From Elephas maximus indicus (Eukaryota; Chordata; Mammalia; Proboscidea; Elephantidae): 64,000 nucleotides of DNA. The stretch is taken from contig NC_064823.1 of assembly GCF_024166365.1 (NCBI RefSeq), positions 2,350,924 to 2,414,923 of the forward strand. The letters run 5' to 3'. The position numbers and the translations under genes are program-made. Positions 54,460 through 64,000 of this stretch are shown piece after piece (position 1 is the stretch's first letter; every line of letters begins with the position of its first letter). The notes below the pieces were generated by a model. It searched no databases and was not told where the DNA came from. It saw nothing but the letters and a program-made list of their open reading frames with translations.

Positions 54460-56320
54460 TGCTGGATGGCGCATGAGCCAGCTCCAATTTCCCATCTGAT
54501 CACATGCTGTTTCAGACCTCTCAATACAGCTTCCTGCATGTGTAGATTAATGTTTTCAACAAATCTGGAACATTTTCAGCCATTATTTCTTCAAATACTT
54601 TTCTCTTCTTCTTTGTCTTTCCTCTTCTCTTCAACTTCTACTATGCGTATGTTGGTACATTTAATTTTTTTTTTTTTCTCATTCCTCTACGGCTCTCTTT
54701 ATTTTTCCTCATTCTTTTTCTCTCTGCTCTTTGGACTGCATAGTTTCTGTCCATCTGTCTTTAAGTTCACTGATTCTTTTTTCTGGCAGTTCAAATCTGT
54801 TGTTGAGTTTTTCTAGTTAAATTTTCATTTCAATTTTTGTGCTTTTCAACTTCAGAATTTCCAGTTTGGTTCTTTATAATAATTTCTCTTTATTGATATT
54901 CTTTATTTGATTGGACATTGTCATCATACCTTCCTTTACTTCTTTAACCATAGTTTCCTTTAGTTCTTTGGACATATTTGCAATGGCTACTTCAAAATCT
55001 TTGTTCAGTCTGAAATCTGGTTGCTTTCATAGGCAGTTTTTGTTCCCTGCCTTTTCCCTGGTATATGGGTCATACTTTCTTGTTTTTTTCATACCTTTTA
55101 ACTTTTTTGTTGGAAACTGTACATTTTAGCTAAGACACGGTAGCAACTCTGGGTACTGGTTTCCCCCCTCCCTGCCCTCATTACTGTTATTTGTTTATTT
55201 GTAGTGACTGGCTGGTTTATTTTAATGACATTTACCTCCATCCAGCTGCCACAGTGATTTTGCTTTTTAGGGAGGCACAGCTTTGGGTATGCCCAGTCTC
55301 CCTGGGAACGCAGTGGTTTTGGCAGGGCTCTTTATGTATCTTTCCCTGACTATATCCAGCTCCACTAGTTTCTAGTTGATTGCTTTGTTGTTTCAGTGAT
55401 GACCTGTTTTCAATAAATTTCTCTCCAGACTAATCCAGTCAAATTTGGGTTCCTTTGAAGGAATAATTCCCAAGGTCAGTGTTTGGTATTTGTCCTGACA
55501 AGCTGCTTACAGTTTAGTCTGTATCTTCTTTGAATTAAAAATTTCCCCCAACTGCCTTTTAGCACAACCTCCACTGTTTTTGAAAGCACCCTCAGGCTTG
55601 AATTTCGTGAGCTTTGTTGCAAATGAAGTCAGTTCCTTTGAGAAGTGATTAAGATCTATCTTTTTTATGGCCTGATTCTCCTCCCAGGCAAAATCTCTGA
55701 GCTAGGGTTTTGAAGCTGGGGGTGGAGACAACGGCTTGCTTCTCTCAGAGTGACTCCCACATTTTAGGATATGAGCACTTGGTGAAGGTGGCGGGACAGT
55801 TACTCAAGGTCTTTGTGGCATGTTTCTCCTGGCATAGAACTGCCTTAAAAGTTATGGCAAGGGAGATGGAGGCCCCAGTATTCTTAGTGACACCACACCC
55901 AAGGTAGAGCCTCCATTTCAGGAGTGGGGCTCGGCAGAAAGCCCCTCCTCTTTCCTTCAGTATCCCAAAACTCAGCCTCAGCAACAGGTAGCTGGAGGCA
56001 AGATAATAAAAGCTGGTGTCCTGCTACTTGGGGAGGAAAGCTCTCTGACTAGGGGCTAGTTGGGGAGGAAGTCCCTTGTTCTTGGCTACACCAGTCTGGG
56101 ATGGAATTTCCATCTTGCTGAGCTGGAAGGTGGGGAAGGAGGGAGGTTTGGATTAAAATACCCAGATTTTTGGTTTTATGTCAAATTTTTGTAGACTTTC
56201 TGAATGGATGTTTCTTCATTTGCTGTGTGCTGTTAGGCTCATTTCCAGAGCCTTTAAATTTTTTTTTTTTTAAATAATTTTCACCGGGTACAGGTCTGTG
56301 GAGCTCCTCACACTGTCATG
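54460..56320 (-). repeat. Old LINE-1-like sequence, T-rich
   Basis: Long blocks such as ATTTCTTCAAATACTTTTC, TTTGGTTCTTTATAATAATT and TCAGTCTGAAATCTGGTTGC are widely repeated in mammals and look like L1 in reverse orientation. The frame of 116 codons at 54466-54816 is T-rich composition only. Exact family and boundaries are uncertain. Confidence 0.45.
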
Positions 56321-57436
56321 CCAGAAGTCAATCCCATTTTTAATTTTTATTTATCATAATGCTCTGCTAATGAGTTGGGCCAAATATAATTTTTCAATGG
56401 CCCTTTTGACTTTGCCCTGTACCATGATTGCAGATAACTCTATTATCTTTGGCCAGCAGTCTTGTGCATGTTTTATGCCATTAATTCCAGAAGACAATAT
56501 TTTTTAAATGCAGAAACATGTATTTCCATGTTTGGGAAACCGAAGCAGGTTACCCGTTAACATTTGGTCAGTGGCATCAACTTTATGTATGAAAAACACC
56601 AACTAATATTAGGGAGCGTTGGAGAAAATATCACTAATAGGAATCATGATATTATACTTATTTGTGGCCCCCCAATACTTTTCAAATTATATATCTTTGT
56701 GTGTCATACTCTTACTGCAGTCCCTACTCAAAGTTCCAATATTAAACTGTGTTATGTTATAGCTGGCTCTTATTCATATATTCCTCTTTTAAAACACGAC
56801 CTAGAATATTAAAATGCCAGGATAAATTCACTCAAGCAGATAAATTATGATAGGCACTCTATCTCCATTCCATTATAATCCAGAAAAACAGATTTTTCAG
56901 AGCACAATAGTTGATACTCAGAAGAGAAAACAGAGATGGACTATTACCTATATATTTGAAGAACTTAGTTTAGTTGGCATAAAATCATGAAATGAATTAA
57001 AAACACTAGCAAAATAATCTAACAACAATTTCAGATTAATGGTATGGGGTCATTAAGTTGAGGGACTGCAAAACAAAGTTATAAAGATACAAATTTAATG
57101 CAGTGATATTAATTAAAGTAGCAGAGCAGACTACTGTATGTTTCAGTTTTATTTGCTTTATTTGGAATTGACAGTTCTATTAGCCTCTGGTTTGTTTAGA
57201 TCACAGTGGTAGATTTAAATATTACTTATTAAGTAAAGATGAATCAGTAATCTCTGAGCTACATTTTGTAGCCTTATGTTTTTGATAATTTCTGTTTAAT
57301 GCTAGTATTTCTTTCATATTGAAAAATAGATTAATCTGTGAATTAATTTGTTATCCCTCATTTAAAAAAAAAATTGTGCTAGAGGGAGAAAATTCCCTAT
57401 CGTTCTAAACTCAGTGGCCTTATTTTTTTCTTTCAG
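56321..57436. other. MGAT4D intron 2, 3' part, A/T-rich
   Basis: No repeat family or frame supported up to the polypyrimidine tract of exon 3. Confidence 0.5.
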
Positions 57437-57577
57437 TTGTTGAGAAGAAAGTGGGTACGTTGGGTAAGAATGAAACAGCATCTGATACATTTGAAGACTT
57501 AAAGTTTTTTTTACCTCATCTAAGGAAAGCAGGCAGAATTTATCCTGATGTAATCATTGGCAAAGGGAAAACAGGTG
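57437..57577 (+). CDS. MGAT4D: MGAT4D exon 3: start of GnT-IV-like domain
   Basis: A T-rich tract ends in TTTCAG at 57436. The exon continues the frame as [19 protein letters not shown], then [20 protein letters not shown] and IIGKGKTG, which matches the start of the conserved GnT-IV-like luminal domain. NET is an N-glycosylation sequon. The preferred 3' end is 57577, before GTAAGA; a weaker alternative GT lies four bases earlier at 57574. With the preferred donor the exon is 141 nt and again phase 1. The remaining exons were not found before 64000. An antisense retroviral LTR begins 48 bases beyond the exon end. Confidence 0.92.
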
Positions 57578-57625
57578 GTAAGAAAACTTAGAAAATTAAA
57601 TATGGAGTTTTGGTCTTTGGGAACA

Positions 57626-57969
57626 TGTGTCAAAGAAGAAAATCTTGTACTCTGTTAGGAGTGAAATGAAAGGAGTTCTATTGAGGAATAATACAGCTCA
57701 AGCTGGGCAATGCTAGGTAAAAATACAGAGCACTCCACTGTTTAAGCGAAGAGAGGGGTCTGTATACATAAAGAACAAAAGAAAGGTAGGGGGTTAATGA
57801 CTGATTGTAGATAAGATCAGCTGCAGCTTGAAATGTAAAGGTCAGCCTCTTGGCTAGAAAGGAGTGAGTTACCACCTAGGTGAGAGGTGCCAGCTGGTTC
57901 CATTATACTGATTGTAGTCACTTTTTTTTTCCCCCAGAAACAAATAGTTCACGTTCACATCCTGACACA
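57626..57969 (-). repeat. 3' LTR of an antisense class I endogenous retrovirus
   Basis: Read on the minus strand the block starts TGTGTCAGG and ends TTTGACACA, giving a perfect 7-bp inverted terminus (TGTGTCA/TGACACA). A purine tract (GGGAAGAA) directly precedes the TG end at 57970-57980, as expected for a polypurine tract. An AATAGA, a variant of AATAAA, lies near 57680 before a run to the terminal CA. The length of 344 bp fits a gammaretrovirus-like LTR. The 4-bp duplication expected for this class would be AACA at 57622-57625, but the other LTR is outside the window. Confidence 0.8.
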
Positions 57970-58599
57970 TTCTTCCCAAATGGTCTACATCCTAATCTTT
58001 TGTTTCCTGGGAATGTATGTTGGCCCTGTCATTCTTACATCTGACATGAATGCCTCCAATTTGAAACTTTTTCTTTACATTTTCCTCTTTTGATCAATCC
58101 TCCGCTAGGAGACACTGATCACCACGATGGAGTAGCCTTTCTTCTCCAAGAACTTTGTCTATTTTCTTGAGGCACTTTGTTAATAAAACTTATTTTCTTC
58201 ACCTTGTTGAGCTCATAGGCCTCATCATCAGGATGAGTAGGTTTTATGGGGGAATATCTTAATGGATACAGCCACATTTGAGGAACGTTTCTTAATCAGG
58301 ACAGAATGACAGTGGTCAAGATGAAACATACCCAAGGAGACAAAAATGAAATGATTAAACAGCACAATCATTGGTGAAAGCCTGTGAAATCAGCATGATT
58401 TTATGTGAAGGGTCAAATGGTTTTGAAATACAGCATTTCATGAATAAAATGCATTGAACTAAATGAAAACAAGTTTTATAATTACAATAATAGAAACAAG
58501 GAGGAATATAAAGATTCCAAAATCAAGTACCAGTTTTTTCCACCACCCACCCCAAGAGGAAAACCAATAATTTATAATTTTAGTTAAGGAAGGAATAGG
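57970..58599 (-). other. ERV segment between env remnant and 3' LTR
   Basis: This lies inside the provirus and should contain the envelope tail. I see no convincing reading frame or cellular exon. The sequence is A/T-rich with a C-rich block near 58540. Confidence 0.4.
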
Positions 58600-59160
58600 A
58601 TTGTTAAGGTGAGATGCTAAATATTGCATATGATTAACATAGGGTGTAATATTATCACTATTTTCAGGAATACAGACACAGAATCAGGTTTTCTTACAGC
58701 ACAGGTATCCCCTTGGGCTGCAGTGAGAACATCAGGGGCCATTCTGTTCTGGAGTGCTACTTTTCTTATCATTGCTATTTTTGGGCAATTTGTCACTGAG
58801 GGCAATGTGTACGTATTTGGTTAACATTTCTACATGTTCCATAATATATCCAAGTCTTACCTGAGGTGCAAATACTGCTGCTGAATGATCAAGCCAATAA
58901 AACACTGACCGAGACCATTGAGCTCTTAATATGGGTATATTAGCTGGCAAAGGGAGTTCAGTTAAAATATATTCTTGGGTCCAGAGTGCATCATGTTTCA
59001 GCCAGGAGCCAGGGCCAGTGGTTGGTTCCACATAGCTAAAATGTGCCATTAGGGGCTACCCAATACATACCTGAGCATTGTAGCCGGTCGGCGGCACACC
59101 AGTCAGTAACTTGTAAGGTTATAACTTAACACACATTCAGAAGTTGGGAGCCATAGGTCT
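58600..59160 (-). pseudogene. Endogenous retrovirus env remnant (SU end and TM ectodomain)
   Basis: Minus-strand frames in this block resemble ERV1 envelope: a surface-subunit-like stretch near 59150-59000 with a WLCGT-type motif in one frame, and a transmembrane ectodomain region near 58920-58660 that contains the conserved heptad-repeat and immunosuppressive-type segment followed by a Cys. The sequence is split among frames with stops, so no full envelope can be made. About 600 bases between this and the LTR should hold the transmembrane tail but show no clear reading frame. The assignment rests on motif recognition and on position between pol and the LTR. Confidence 0.65.
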
Positions 59161-59799
59161 GTAGACAGCTGGATTATTCATATGGGTGTGGTTAGGTTAT
59201 TCCCAGTAAAGGGGAGTAACTTGGCTTAGCCTCTCCGCTTGGGGAGTTAGCCAGATGAATCCATCCCACAGTTGTTGATATGGGCCTACGGTACAAAGAG
59301 TACTGTTTGTGAATTTGGAAGATTCTTAAGCTAGCTCTTGTTGGGCAACTTTATTCAGTAAAGTAAGGATTATATTAAGACTAAAGGTTAGCTTATGGCC
59401 TGGCTTTGATGGAAAATCCGATAATAGTAATTTCCTGTATTAATAAACTATTTCTCTGTTGTTCTTGTATCCATAGATCAAGAGCAACCCGATCAGATCC
59501 CTGTAGTGGAGAGACCCACCAGGGAAGGCCAGGCTGACTTGAGGTTAGGAGGGCACCACATATCCAACAATTAAAACTTTTTAAATGGTGATCATAAGTA
59601 TCTGTCCAATCTAGGAAAACATTCGTAGAGGTATGACTGTAGCAAGGGTAAAAAGAAAAAAGATAAAAAGGTGCATTTGCAGGCCTGATCCAGCGTCTTG
59701 GGTCAGCTGTCTACTTCAGATATCATCTGCTTCTGGCCACAGGGGCATTTAAATGTAACCTTCAATTTTCTGGAGGGTTGACTAGTCCAAAGAGGAATC

Positions 59800-60800
59800 T
59801 TAGCCTTTTTTAACAATGACAAATGTATCCAAGACTTTATTCCCTCTAATTTGGCTGCACGTGAGAACTAAGTATAGTCCCTTCCAACAAGATTCTAATG
59901 AGTCTTTTATTTGGTATCTCTTCCAATATACATATTCTCCTAGGGTGACATTAGGCAGACTTTGGGAGTCTAGTTTCTGTTTGTCAAAGGCTTCTCTAAC
60001 ATGTGAAACACAATCTTTAGAATTTTGGATAAAGACTGGTAATACTTCAGTAATTCAAGTTGAACAATGTTAGGGTTTGTGCAGGCAACATAAGGAAGGA
60101 CCATAAGTCTCCCAGTAATTATTTCATAAGGGGTAAGCTTGTGAGATCCAAATGGTGTGGACCTCAGAGTTAAAAGAACTAAGGGAAGGACCTTAATGCA
60201 GGATAAATTTAAAGTTTCTCAAAGCTTTGCTATTTGGGTCTTTATTATTCCATTAGTTCTTTCTACTAGACTAGAAGACTGAGGGTAATAGGGACAATGT
60301 AGTTTTTGATAAACAGGAAAAACTCAACAGTTCTTGGATGACCTGACCAGTGAAATGAATTCCCTGATCATTACAGAAAGTTTTTGGTGTTCCGCTGGTG
60401 AGTATGATGTTTTCAAGAAGTTTCTTTGCTACAAAGGCTGCAGTAGCATGATGGTGGGAAGGTTTCTACCCATTGTGAAAATCAACAGATCATTACTAAT
60501 ACAAATTTATAATCACTTGAGGGTGGAAGCTGAAAAAAATCTAGCTGCCATTCAAGCACAGGCCCAGAAGGCAAAGAATATTGTCCAGGTAGGACTTTAA
60601 GCTGTTTTCTGGGATTGTAGTGAGGGAAAATAGAGCAATGGGTGGCAACATGTTTGGCAGCCTCAAAAAAATTTTCCCCACTAATATTTTTTTTAAGGTC
60701 TCAATCATTTTATCTTGTTCCATGTGAGAACCTTCATTTAAGGCTCATGTCATAGGAACACACAGGCAATAGGGTAAGACAGTTTTCTTATTAGGCCCAG
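59800..60800 (-). pseudogene. Endogenous retrovirus integrase remnant
   Basis: On the minus strand, short frame segments match gammaretroviral-type integrase: a block with LVERTNGIIKTQ-like residues near 60280-60210, then STPFGSHKLTPYEI near 60160-60120, and a WKG-type C-terminal segment near 59890. Stops and frameshifts separate the segments. The block follows RNase H and precedes env, in proviral order. No intact catalytic domain can be assembled. Confidence 0.75.
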
Positions 60801-60949
60801 TCCACAACTTAGTGGCAGGGTCTAGGTAGCAGCCTGTTTTTTCTCATGCCTTAATTTCATCTGTTTGGGCTAATTGTTGATGTTTCAAAAGTTTTTCTAA
60901 AGTTAATTCATGAAGGTTGGAGTTATCACTAGACATATTTGGGGAGTCC

Positions 60950-61500
60950 CTTTCTTTACTTATCATAAGTGCAGAAATAACGTGACAGGCATCTTGCAAT
61001 ATTATTACCTCTAATTTCTTCAGTTTGGAGTACTGTTTTTGGTTGGTGAGCTTGTATTTTATCACAGCAAATTTCAGAGGGGGCTAATAGAGCATATAGA
61101 AGGTCCACTACTAAAGCTCCATTTTTTTCATGGCATTTCTGGGCAAGATAGAAATCCTCTTTGCTTCCGTAACGTGACAAAATCGTATGCAATTCCAAGA
61201 CCATACCTATTATCTTTAAAAATGCTAACAGATTTCCTGACGTGATTCTACAAGCTCTAATGAGGGGAATTAATTTGGCTTGTTGGGCTGAAGTTGGCTT
61301 CAAGGAGAGCTTGACTTTCAAGGACTTCAGCAGAAGTTGTAAAAGCATATCTAGCTTGATAGTGAGGACTAGTAGGATTAGGTTTTAAATAGGAATCTTC
61401 CAGAAACAAAACTAAATCAAGATGAGTTAACGGGGTCTCTTTTAAGTATTTCTGAGGGGTTTAAAGTTGCTTAGTCAAATCTAGACAATCATGTGTAGGA
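60950..61500 (-). pseudogene. Endogenous retrovirus RNase H remnant
   Basis: A minus-strand open frame of 130 codons (61348-60956) contains TSAQQAKLIPLIRAC, the characteristic RNase H segment of ERV1 pol, and a downstream GNNIA segment typical of the domain end. The first catalytic region and the tyrosine-containing segment between them are altered. It lies directly between RT and integrase, as in a provirus. Confidence 0.75.
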
Positions 61501-61849
61501 TAGTTGTTCTGATTAGTTGTGGGAAGAAGAGTAGCTCAATTTAAACAGGCCATAGAGTGTAGTATAATGTTAGACACAGCCAGGAGGAGAACTTCATAGG
61601 AGGTAAGTCTGTGGGCAGAAAGCTACTGTGTCAAGACAGCATTAAGTAAGGCAGACAGAGAATGGGGGCACATAGACATCTAAAAAGCTTCCCAGCACCA
61701 CATCTGCCATGGTTTCCACTAGTTTGGCAGTAGCAGCCACAGCCCTAAGACAGGGAGGGTATCTCCTGGCTACAGGGACAACTGTAGGCTATAATGACCT
61801 ATAGGTTATTGTTGTCCTCCACGTTTTTTAGTTAGTACACCTAAAGTGT

Positions 61850-62900
61850 TTCCACATATTTCGTGTACAAATAGGGAAAAATCTAGGTGGTAATTAGGAA
61901 AACCTAGAGCAGCTGTGTTCATTAAAGACCTTTTTAATTGAACTATTGGCTGTCAATCTTCTGGTGCAATTTGGAGTGAATTTGGCCAAGAACCTTTTAA
62001 ATATTTGCATAAAGGTTGATCCGACAAAGAAAAATTGAGAATCCAAGTTTGACAATAGCTGCAGAGTCCTAGAACCCCCCATAGCTGTTTCCTTTTTTGG
62101 GTATAGGAAAGACAAGATAACTTATTTCCACTCAGGATCAGTAGAGATGCCTTCTGCAGAAATTAGGTGGACCAAATATTTAACAGAAGGCTGAGCCAAC
62201 TGTAAGTTTTCTTTGGAAACCTATGTCTATCAACAGCCCAATGTTTTAATAAAGCTAAACTGTTGTCAATGCAGGCTTACTGGGAGGTTGAGCAAACTAG
62301 CAAATCATCAACGTATTGCAGCAAAGTAAATTTGTTTGTAAACTGTAGAGGCTGCAAATCCACATGCAAGATCTGAGAAAAATAGATGGGAGATTCAGTA
62401 AATCCTTGGAGCATTACAGTCCAGGTAAATTGATGATTTTCACAGATAAAACCAAGCAAATACTGACTTTCAGAATGCACAGGAATACTGAAAAAGGTGC
62501 TGCAAAGATCCACAATTATAAAATGAGTTGCATATGAATGGACATTGGAAAGCAATAAAAGAGGATTAGGAACTACTGGGAATCTAGGAATAACAATATG
62601 GTTGATTGCATGCAAATCTTGAACAAATATCCAGCCCCTATATATTTGGTTATTTAACTGGAAGAACAGGAGTATTACTAGGGTGGGTACAAGGGACAAT
62701 TAAACCTTTAGAAAGGAAATATTATACAATGAGAGCTAGTCCTTCTTTTTCTTCTAATTTCAGTGGAAATTGGGGGATTTGGGGGAGAAGCTTAATCTAT
62801 TTGAATTTTTATGGATTCAGCGGACAAAACTTGACCTACATATATGGATGTGGTGGCCTAGAAGGTTTCAGGAACTAGAAAAAAGCGTAAGAAGGGAGAG
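61850..62900 (-). pseudogene. Endogenous retrovirus reverse transcriptase remnant
   Basis: The minus-strand frame from 62699 to 62277 is open for 140 codons and carries most of the RT fingers and palm: a FVQDLHAINHIVIPRFP-type block, VDLCSTFFSIPV around motif A, LQGFTESP, and an intact YVDD motif at 62304-62315. The part before it (62850-62700) is recognisable in another frame, and the thumb/connection segment (62115-61894) has a further shift. The order of motifs is that of a class I ERV. It cannot produce a complete pol protein. Confidence 0.88.
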
Positions 62901-62929
62901 GACTAAGCTGAGTTGAATTTTGGAAAGGC

Positions 62930-63400
62930 ATGACAAGTGCTTACATATAGCAAATGACTTCTTCCTGAATATTGTCTAATTCAGAGCCTGTCTCTGTTGA
63001 CTTAGGAATATTAGGCAGAGTCAATAATATTTCCCTCATTTCATTAAATTGTAAATGACAATTCCATCTGGATGAAAGATCTCTTCCCAATAGATTGACA
63101 AAAGTATCAGAATTAAGCAAAAAAAAAAAAAAAAAGTGTAGATCTCCAATAGGATCAAGAGATATCAGAACAGGTTGGGAATAAGTCAACATTTGTTCCT
63201 AATTGGTGACCCCCAATACTTTTGAGATTTTAGTACTCCAAGCAGGGGCTTTTGTAAACAAATGGAATTAACAGCAGACTGGCTCCTGTATCAATTAAAA
63301 AGCGGCAAGATCCTCTATTAATAATAAAGTAGTTTCTCCTTGTGAATTAAGAACCACCACAGGGAAAGTCCCTGTTTTGTCCCCAGAATTCCTTCATTCT
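62930..63400 (-). pseudogene. Endogenous retrovirus protease remnant
   Basis: On the minus strand the aspartic protease active-site motif DTGAS is encoded at 63292-63278, preceded by hydrophobic residues. Farther along, an LLGRDL segment, typical of the retroviral protease C-terminus, lies near 63095. A poly-A run at 63118-63135 on the plus strand and frame changes break the domain. Position just upstream of RT agrees with gag-pro-pol order. Confidence 0.8.
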
Positions 63401-63439
63401 GAATCAGATTGTAGGATTTTTTAAGAAGGGGGGCCCATG

Positions 63440-64000
63440 CCAGTCTTTTTTTTTTTTTTTTTTTAAGCTTATAGCATTCATTTTTCCAATGGCTAGGTTT
63501 TTATGATAGTGTCAAATACCCACCTTTGTTCCATTGAAAGGTTTAGCATTTTTCTTTTTACTAAAAGATTTTAATTGCTGCAACTAAAGGGCCATTGATT
63601 TATTAGCTTTAGAAACCCTTTCAGCTTCAAGAGTGTGGGAAAACTTGTAAGCTAAGTTTGTTAGTTCGGCAATAGGAGCTGCCTCTCAGTCTAACTGGTG
63701 TCACTTTACTAAGGCTGAGATCTCAGGTTTAAGACCACATGTGAAAACAACATCAAAAGTGCCAGAGGCACCAAGCGCAGTCAAAGAGAGTCCAGAGTGT
63801 TCAGAAAACTTCTGGAGCAGCCAAGTCTGATAACCATAAACACTTTCATCTTTATTTTGCATTTTTAGTACATTCAATTAGTGGAGGAAAGACCTTTGAG
63901 ATAGCGTCTAGAAGTTTTTTACTCATGGCCCAAGAGTCTCCCAATAGTTCAGTGGCCGTTTTACCAATATTTAAGGCTAAACTGTCCTTGAGGTCTTTCT
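63440..64000 (-). pseudogene. Endogenous retrovirus gag remnant (capsid end and nucleocapsid), runs off the window
   Basis: The minus strand holds a degraded zinc-knuckle region at about 63515-63470: an HWKNEC segment remains, with the upstream cysteines lost or shifted. Before it, 63860-63560, frame pieces resemble the capsid C-terminus (CGLKPEISALVK, IAELTNLAYKFSH). Several in-frame stops are present. The 5' half of gag, the leader and the 5' LTR would lie beyond position 64000. Confidence 0.65.

Noticed and set aside
54466-54816. 116-codon plus-strand frame
   Set aside because: Phe/Leu/Ser-rich translation of T-rich L1-like sequence; no coding signal.
1-64000. CRISPR arrays, operons, phage or other prokaryotic systems
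   Set aside because: The window is mammalian nuclear DNA; the repeated units are dispersed SINEs and LINEs with target duplications, not regularly spaced arrays.

Overview
The window is vertebrate nuclear DNA from a placental mammal, almost certainly an afrothere and probably a paenungulate such as an elephant. The evidence is dozens of copies of the tRNA-headed AfroSINE in both orientations and several RTE/BovB-like LINEs whose 3' end matches the AfroSINE tail. No prokaryotic gene organisation, CRISPR array or operon is present. Species assignment is inference from repeat content.

Two protein-coding genes are supported by splice-consistent exons, and they lie head to head. ELMOD2 is on the minus strand: its first coding exon (4524-4670) and a 29-nt second coding exon (2217-2245) are present, with a CpG-island promoter near 5590-6160; the rest of the gene lies left of position 1. 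MGAT4D, a type II Golgi protein related to N-acetylglucosaminyltransferase IV, is on the plus strand: exon 1 (from 25709, in a CpG island at 25540-26050), exon 2 (51270-51428) and exon 3 (57437-57577) join in frame. Its catalytic-like domain continues beyond position 64000.

Everything else is intronic or intergenic and dominated by transposable elements. 1-6200 is ELMOD2 with old SINEs. 6200-25500 is intergenic DNA with AfroSINEs, five RTE pieces, MaLR-type LTRs, a solo LTR and a decayed piggyBac transposase (about 22.5-24.6 kb). 25.8-51.3 kb is MGAT4D intron 1, with SINE clusters, L1, L2, hAT MITEs, ERVL/MaLR LTRs, a SINE with a tRNA-Gly-like head and the longest RTE copy (37075-38824). 51.4-57.4 kb is intron 2, with L1-like sequence and a TA microsatellite. 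From 57626 to the window end an antisense class I endogenous retrovirus occupies intron 3: 3' LTR, then env, integrase, RNase H, reverse transcriptase, protease and gag remnants, all disrupted. Its LTR starts 48 bases after MGAT4D exon 3.

No new biological system is visible. The points worth a second look are the ERV beside exon 3, the weak donor of MGAT4D exon 2, the ELMOD2 microexon, the composite tRNA-Gly/RTE-tailed SINE, the piggyBac relic with two of three catalytic Asp positions changed, and several nested insertions that give relative ages of repeat families.
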